Shown here: positions 4,953-7,685 of the stretch, in pieces
Layout of the letters: each line of letters begins with the position of its first letter
Numbering within the stretch: the first letter of the stretch is position 1
Source of the DNA: an uncultured Collinsella sp.
Lineage (GTDB): Bacteria > Actinomycetota > Coriobacteriia > Coriobacteriales > Coriobacteriaceae
Direction: 5' to 3'
DNA: 7,685 bases
Assembly: GCA_900764025.1 (NCBI GenBank)
Contig: CAAFMM010000380.1
Span: forward strand, 1 to 7,685
Translations under genes and position numbers: made by a program
The notes under the pieces: model-generated
The model's input: the letters and a program-made list of their open reading frames with translations, nothing else
Databases searched by the model: none
Told to the model about the DNA's origin: nothing

Positions 4953-5016
4953 GGAAGCCTAGCCGGTTGAGTGGGTAAAATGCCTCCAACGTGTAACTCG
5001 ACTCGGAGGAATTCGC

Positions 5017-5721
5017 ATGCCTTATTACTATGGATACGGCTTTGGCATCGACCCGCTGTACCTGCTGGTTGTTCTTGTCTGCACGGTGCTTGGCCTTGCC
5101 GCACAGAACTATATCAACTCGACGTACAAAACCTGGTCCAAGGTTCGCTCGGACGGCGATACGGGTGCCACAGTCGCTCGCCGCATGCTCGATGCCAACG
5201 GTTGTAGCGCCGTGGGTATCAAGGGTGTCGCTGGCGAGCTCACCGACCATTACAACCCGCAGGACAACAACCTGTATCTGTCGGATGCCAACCGTTCGGG
5301 CGGTTCGGTCGCAAGCGTTGCCGTCGCCTGCCACGAGGCGGGCCATGCCGCCCAGCGTCAAAGCGGCTATGCCATGATGAAAGTGCGTACCGCCCTCGTG
5401 CCGGTCGTCAACTTTACCCAGAACACCTGGACCATCGTGTTACTCTTGGGCCTGTTTATGAACATTGCCGGGCTCACGACCCTCGCGTTGATCTTCTTCT
5501 CGTTTAGTGTGCTGTTCCAACTCGTTACGTTGCCTGTCGAGATTGACGCCAGCCGACGTGCTGTGGCGTACATCGAGCAGTCGGGCATGAGCTCCAAGCA
5601 GGTCAACGGCGCCAAGAAGGTACTGACGGCAGCCGCGCTTACCTATGTGGCTGCAGCGCTCACTTCGATCATTCAGTTGCTCTACCTTATGGCTCGCTAC
5701 AACAGAAACTCCAACCGATAA
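5017..5721 (+). CDS. YugP-family membrane zinc metallopeptidase
   Basis: The 234-residue integral membrane protein belongs to the YugP-like neutral zinc peptidase family (Zn_peptidase_2). The zinc motif HEAGH is at 106-110, and the family-typical LPVEIDASRRA at 172-182 contains Glu175, the likely third ligand. Hydrophobic stretches lie at about 13-30, 140-171 and 205-225. The stretch ending near 115 matches the classic layout ACHEAGHAAQ. Length is normal (about 225-235). Its natural substrate is not established; a role in membrane protein turnover is often assumed. The ATG has a perfect GGAGGA 6 nt upstream. The gene follows ribonuclease D by 64 nt on the same strand. TAAAAT at 4976-4981 might be a -10, but no -35 is seen, so co-transcription is also possible. 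Confidence 0.88.
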   Translation: MPYYYGYGFGIDPLYLLVVLVCTVLGLAAQNYINSTYKTWSKVRSDGDTGATVARRMLDANGCSAVGIKGVAGELTDHYNPQDNNLYLSDANRSGGSVASVAVACHEAGHAAQRQSGYAMMKVRTALVPVVNFTQNTWTIVLLLGLFMNIAGLTTLALIFFSFSVLFQLVTLPVEIDASRRAVAYIEQSGMSSKQVNGAKKVLTAAALTYVAAALTSIIQLLYLMARYNRNSNR

Positions 5722-5737
5722 CAAATGGGACAGGCAG

Positions 5738-5767
5738 GCGCCGCGGGGATTCGTGTCCTCGCGGCGC
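5738..5767 (+). terminator. GC-rich hairpin after the YugP gene, possible terminator
   Basis: GCGCCGCGGGGA (5738-5749) pairs with TCCTCGCGGCGC (5756-5767) over 12 bp with one G-T pair and a 6-nt loop. It lies 16 nt after the protease stop. The following sequence (TGTACTATGTGTTGG) is only moderately T-rich, so it may be a weak terminator, or a processing or stability element between the protease gene and xseA. Confidence 0.5.
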
Positions 5768-5836
5768 TGTACTATGTGTTGGACTTAATTTCGCACGGGG
5801 CCGGAGCCTCTGTGCTCGATAACGAAAGGAGGCTGC

Positions 5837-7288
5837 GTGGCAGGCTGGAACCTAACCGGTAATGCCGTTTCCGCCGAGTTCGACGGTTCGGACGAGCAAG
5901 AGCGCAAGGAGCTCAGCGTGAGCCAGGCGGTGGAGATTGCCGCCGGTGCGCTCGATGCCATTCCGCAGCTGAGCGTCTTGGGCGAGGTCACGGGTTTTCG
6001 TGGTCCTAACGCCCGAAGCGGCCACTGCTATTTCCAGATCAAGGACGATTCGGCCGCCGTTGACTGCATCATTTGGAAGGGTGCCTATCTCAAGCGCACG
6101 TTCGATCTGCGCGACGGTATGCAGGTGAGCTTTAAGGGCAGCTTCAATCTCTATAAGGCTACGGGCCGCATGAGCTTTGTCGCTCGCTCGTTTTCGCTGG
6201 CGGGGGAGGGTCTGCTGCGTCAACAAGTGGCGCAACTGGCCGAAAAGCTACGCCGTGAGGGTCTGATGGACGAAGCGCGCAAGCGCCGCATCCCGGTGTT
6301 CTGCTCCCGCGTGGCGGTCGTCACCTCGCTTTCGGGTGCCGTAATCGACGACGTCAAGCGCACGTTGCGTCGTCGCAACCCGCTCGTCGAGCTCGTCTGC
6401 GTGGGTGCCAAGGTACAAGGCGAGGGTGCGCCGACAGAGCTCATTGAGGGCCTGCGCCGCGCCGCTTCCATTACGCCGGCGCCCGACTGTATTTTGTTGG
6501 TGCGCGGCGGCGGCTCCTTTGAGGACCTCATGACCTTTAATGACGAGGAGCTTGCCCGCGCGGTGGCGGCTTGTCCCGTGCCCGTGGTGACCGGCATTGG
6601 CCATGAGCCCGATACCTCGATTTGCGACATGGTGAGCGACCGTCGCGCCTCCACGCCTACGGCGGCGGCCGAATCGGTGGCGCCGGCTATGACGGAGTTG
6701 GCCGATGTGCTCGAGGCGCGCTATCAACGTCTGGGTGCTGCGATGGCATCGATGATTGGGTCGGCCCAGGTCGACCTGGAGATGCTCAACCAGCGCGGTC
6801 GTCGTGCCTGGGACACCTATACGGCTCGCTTGGGCGATGCGCTCGATGCGGCTGCGTGCCGCCCGTGCCTCAACGACCCAACTTTTATGCTCGAGCGTCG
6901 CGAGTCTGAGCTTGCCCTGACTGCCGATCGTCTGTCCGGCGCCATAGCGCGTTCGGTTGGGGCCTTCCGTTCCAACTTCGAGCGTCTGCCCGAGCGCTTG
7001 ATCGCAAGCACCTCAGGACTCGATGGCAAGCGCCATGCGCTCACGCTCGCAAGCTCCCGCCTGGAGCATCAGGGGCGCACGATGCTCAGCAAACCCGCGT
7101 CCGACTTGGGCCGTGCGGCGGCCTCACTCGATGCCCTGTCGCCGCTCAAGGTGCTTGCCCGTGGTTATTCCATCGCGTACAGCGATGATGGGGTGGCTAC
7201 GAGCGCCAAGACCTTTAAGCCGGGCGACGCCATCCGCGTGCGCATGGCAGACGGTAACGTTGCGGCAACGGTCGATACGGTCGAGTAG
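5837..7288 (+). CDS. xseA: Exodeoxyribonuclease VII large subunit
   Basis: The 483-residue protein is the catalytic subunit of exonuclease VII, which degrades single-stranded DNA from either end to short oligonucleotides in mismatch repair and DNA damage responses. An OB fold covers about 29-120 (SVLGEVTGFR, GHCYFQIKD). The catalytic domain carries the conserved VTSLSGAVIDDV (162-173), RGGGSFEDL (223-231), FNDEELARA, GIGHEPDTSICD (253-264) and TPTAAAE. A long helical region follows, and near the end SPLKVLARGYSIAY. The GTG start is chosen because AAAGGAGG (5825-5832) lies 4 nt upstream and the OB fold begins soon after. The 115-nt gap before it holds the hairpin at 5738-5767 and a weaker imperfect stem at about 5793-5815. 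xseB follows after 42 nt. Confidence 0.95.
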   Translation: MAGWNLTGNAVSAEFDGSDEQERKELSVSQAVEIAAGALDAIPQLSVLGEVTGFRGPNARSGHCYFQIKDDSAAVDCIIWKGAYLKRTFDLRDGMQVSFKGSFNLYKATGRMSFVARSFSLAGEGLLRQQVAQLAEKLRREGLMDEARKRRIPVFCSRVAVVTSLSGAVIDDVKRTLRRRNPLVELVCVGAKVQGEGAPTELIEGLRRAASITPAPDCILLVRGGGSFEDLMTFNDEELARAVAACPVPVVTGIGHEPDTSICDMVSDRRASTPTAAAESVAPAMTELADVLEARYQRLGAAMASMIGSAQVDLEMLNQRGRRAWDTYTARLGDALDAAACRPCLNDPTFMLERRESELALTADRLSGAIARSVGAFRSNFERLPERLIASTSGLDGKRHALTLASSRLEHQGRTMLSKPASDLGRAAASLDALSPLKVLARGYSIAYSDDGVATSAKTFKPGDAIRVRMADGNVAATVDTVE

Positions 7289-7330
7289 GCCGCGTTTCAT
7301 AGCGATAAACCTTTAGGAAAGGAAACAGAT

Positions 7331-7597
7331 ATGGCAGAGAAGACCCCGGTCGAGCAGCTTACGTACAAGCAGGCCTCGCAGGAGCTGGAGCTCATCATTC
7401 GCAGCTTGGAGTCGGGCGATATGGAGCTCGAGGAGTCGCTCGAGAGCTATACCCGCGGCGTCGAGCTCCTCAAGAGCCTGCGCACCCGCCTGTCCGATGC
7501 CGAGCAGAAGGTCTCGGTGCTTCTTAAGGACGTCGACGGCAACGACGTGCTCGCCGACGGCGAAGCCGCCAATACGGACGACAACCTCTCGTTCTAA
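7331..7597 (+). CDS. xseB: Exodeoxyribonuclease VII small subunit
   Basis: The 88-residue protein matches XseB, the small helical subunit that assembles in several copies on the coiled-coil arm of XseA and is needed for stable exonuclease VII. Residues about 10-65 show the family pattern: LTYKQASQELELIIRSLESG, then MELEESLESYTRGVELLKS, then heptad-like LRTRLSDAEQKVSVL. The C-terminal 20 residues are acidic and probably disordered. Length is normal (about 75-90). The ATG start has AAAGGA about 8 nt upstream. It follows xseA by 42 nt without a hairpin, so the two form an operon with matched expression. Confidence 0.95.
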   Translation: MAEKTPVEQLTYKQASQELELIIRSLESGDMELEESLESYTRGVELLKSLRTRLSDAEQKVSVLLKDVDGNDVLADGEAANTDDNLSF

Positions 7598-7685
7598 CCG
7601 AAATTAAGAAACCCGCAGGTAGAACGCTTGCATAATGATTTTGCGTCCTAATTTGTCCTTAAGGGTACCTAACTAATTTTCAAAC
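7598..7685. other. AT-rich intergenic sequence after xseB
   Basis: The last 88 bases are clearly richer in A+T than the genes and contain no frame I can support. I see no GC-rich hairpin with a U tract that would end the xse transcript. Candidate promoter hexamers are poor: TTGCAT at 7628-7633 with TAATTT at 7649-7654 has a 15-nt spacer. Two similar stretches, TTTGCGTCC at 7640-7648 and TTTGTCC at 7652-7658, stand side by side and could be part of a protein-binding site, but this is weak. Confidence 0.4.

Overview
The window looks like a chromosomal segment of a high-GC Gram-positive gut bacterium of the Coriobacteriia, most likely Collinsella or a close relative. I infer this from the style of the proteins (a secreted C69 dipeptidase carrying an LPxTG sortase signal, a YugP-type protease, ribonuclease D with an HRDC domain), the G+C-rich codons, and strong AGGAGG-type ribosome binding sites. 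No database search was possible, so the genus is a guess.

Left part, minus strand (1-320): a classical transcription-attenuation leader that no ordinary ORF list would show. An extended -10 promoter near 316-321 precedes a 22-codon leader peptide (257 to 189) containing three consecutive Trp codons. A strong intrinsic terminator (152 to 122) follows, and then the first 14 codons of an unidentified gene running off the left edge. This strongly implies a tryptophan-controlled gene or operon just outside the window. A 21-nt inverted repeat (one mismatch) links the leader-peptide coding region to a segment beyond the terminator.

Middle-left, minus strand (343-2600): a secreted, sortase-anchored C69-family dipeptidase (2394 to 445, 649 codons), split in frame by a single amber codon at 1242-1240. 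The reading frame is otherwise open on both sides. Tandem hairpins at 437-343 lie downstream and a 24-nt perfect hairpin lies in the 5' leader.

Middle, minus strand (2621-3720): a diacylglycerol-kinase-family lipid kinase, followed by a translationally coupled 30-residue single-span membrane microprotein and a good intrinsic terminator.

Right part, plus strand (3750-7685): ribonuclease D, diverging from the lipid kinase across a region of about 100 bp with a possible shared -10 region. A YugP-family membrane zinc protease follows, then a hairpin, then xseA and xseB, the two subunits of exodeoxyribonuclease VII, as an operon. The last 88 bp are AT-rich intergenic sequence.

The most interesting items are the Trp attenuator with its extra inverted repeat, the amber-split cell-wall dipeptidase, and the coupled microprotein. 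The right-hand half is ordinary housekeeping DNA.
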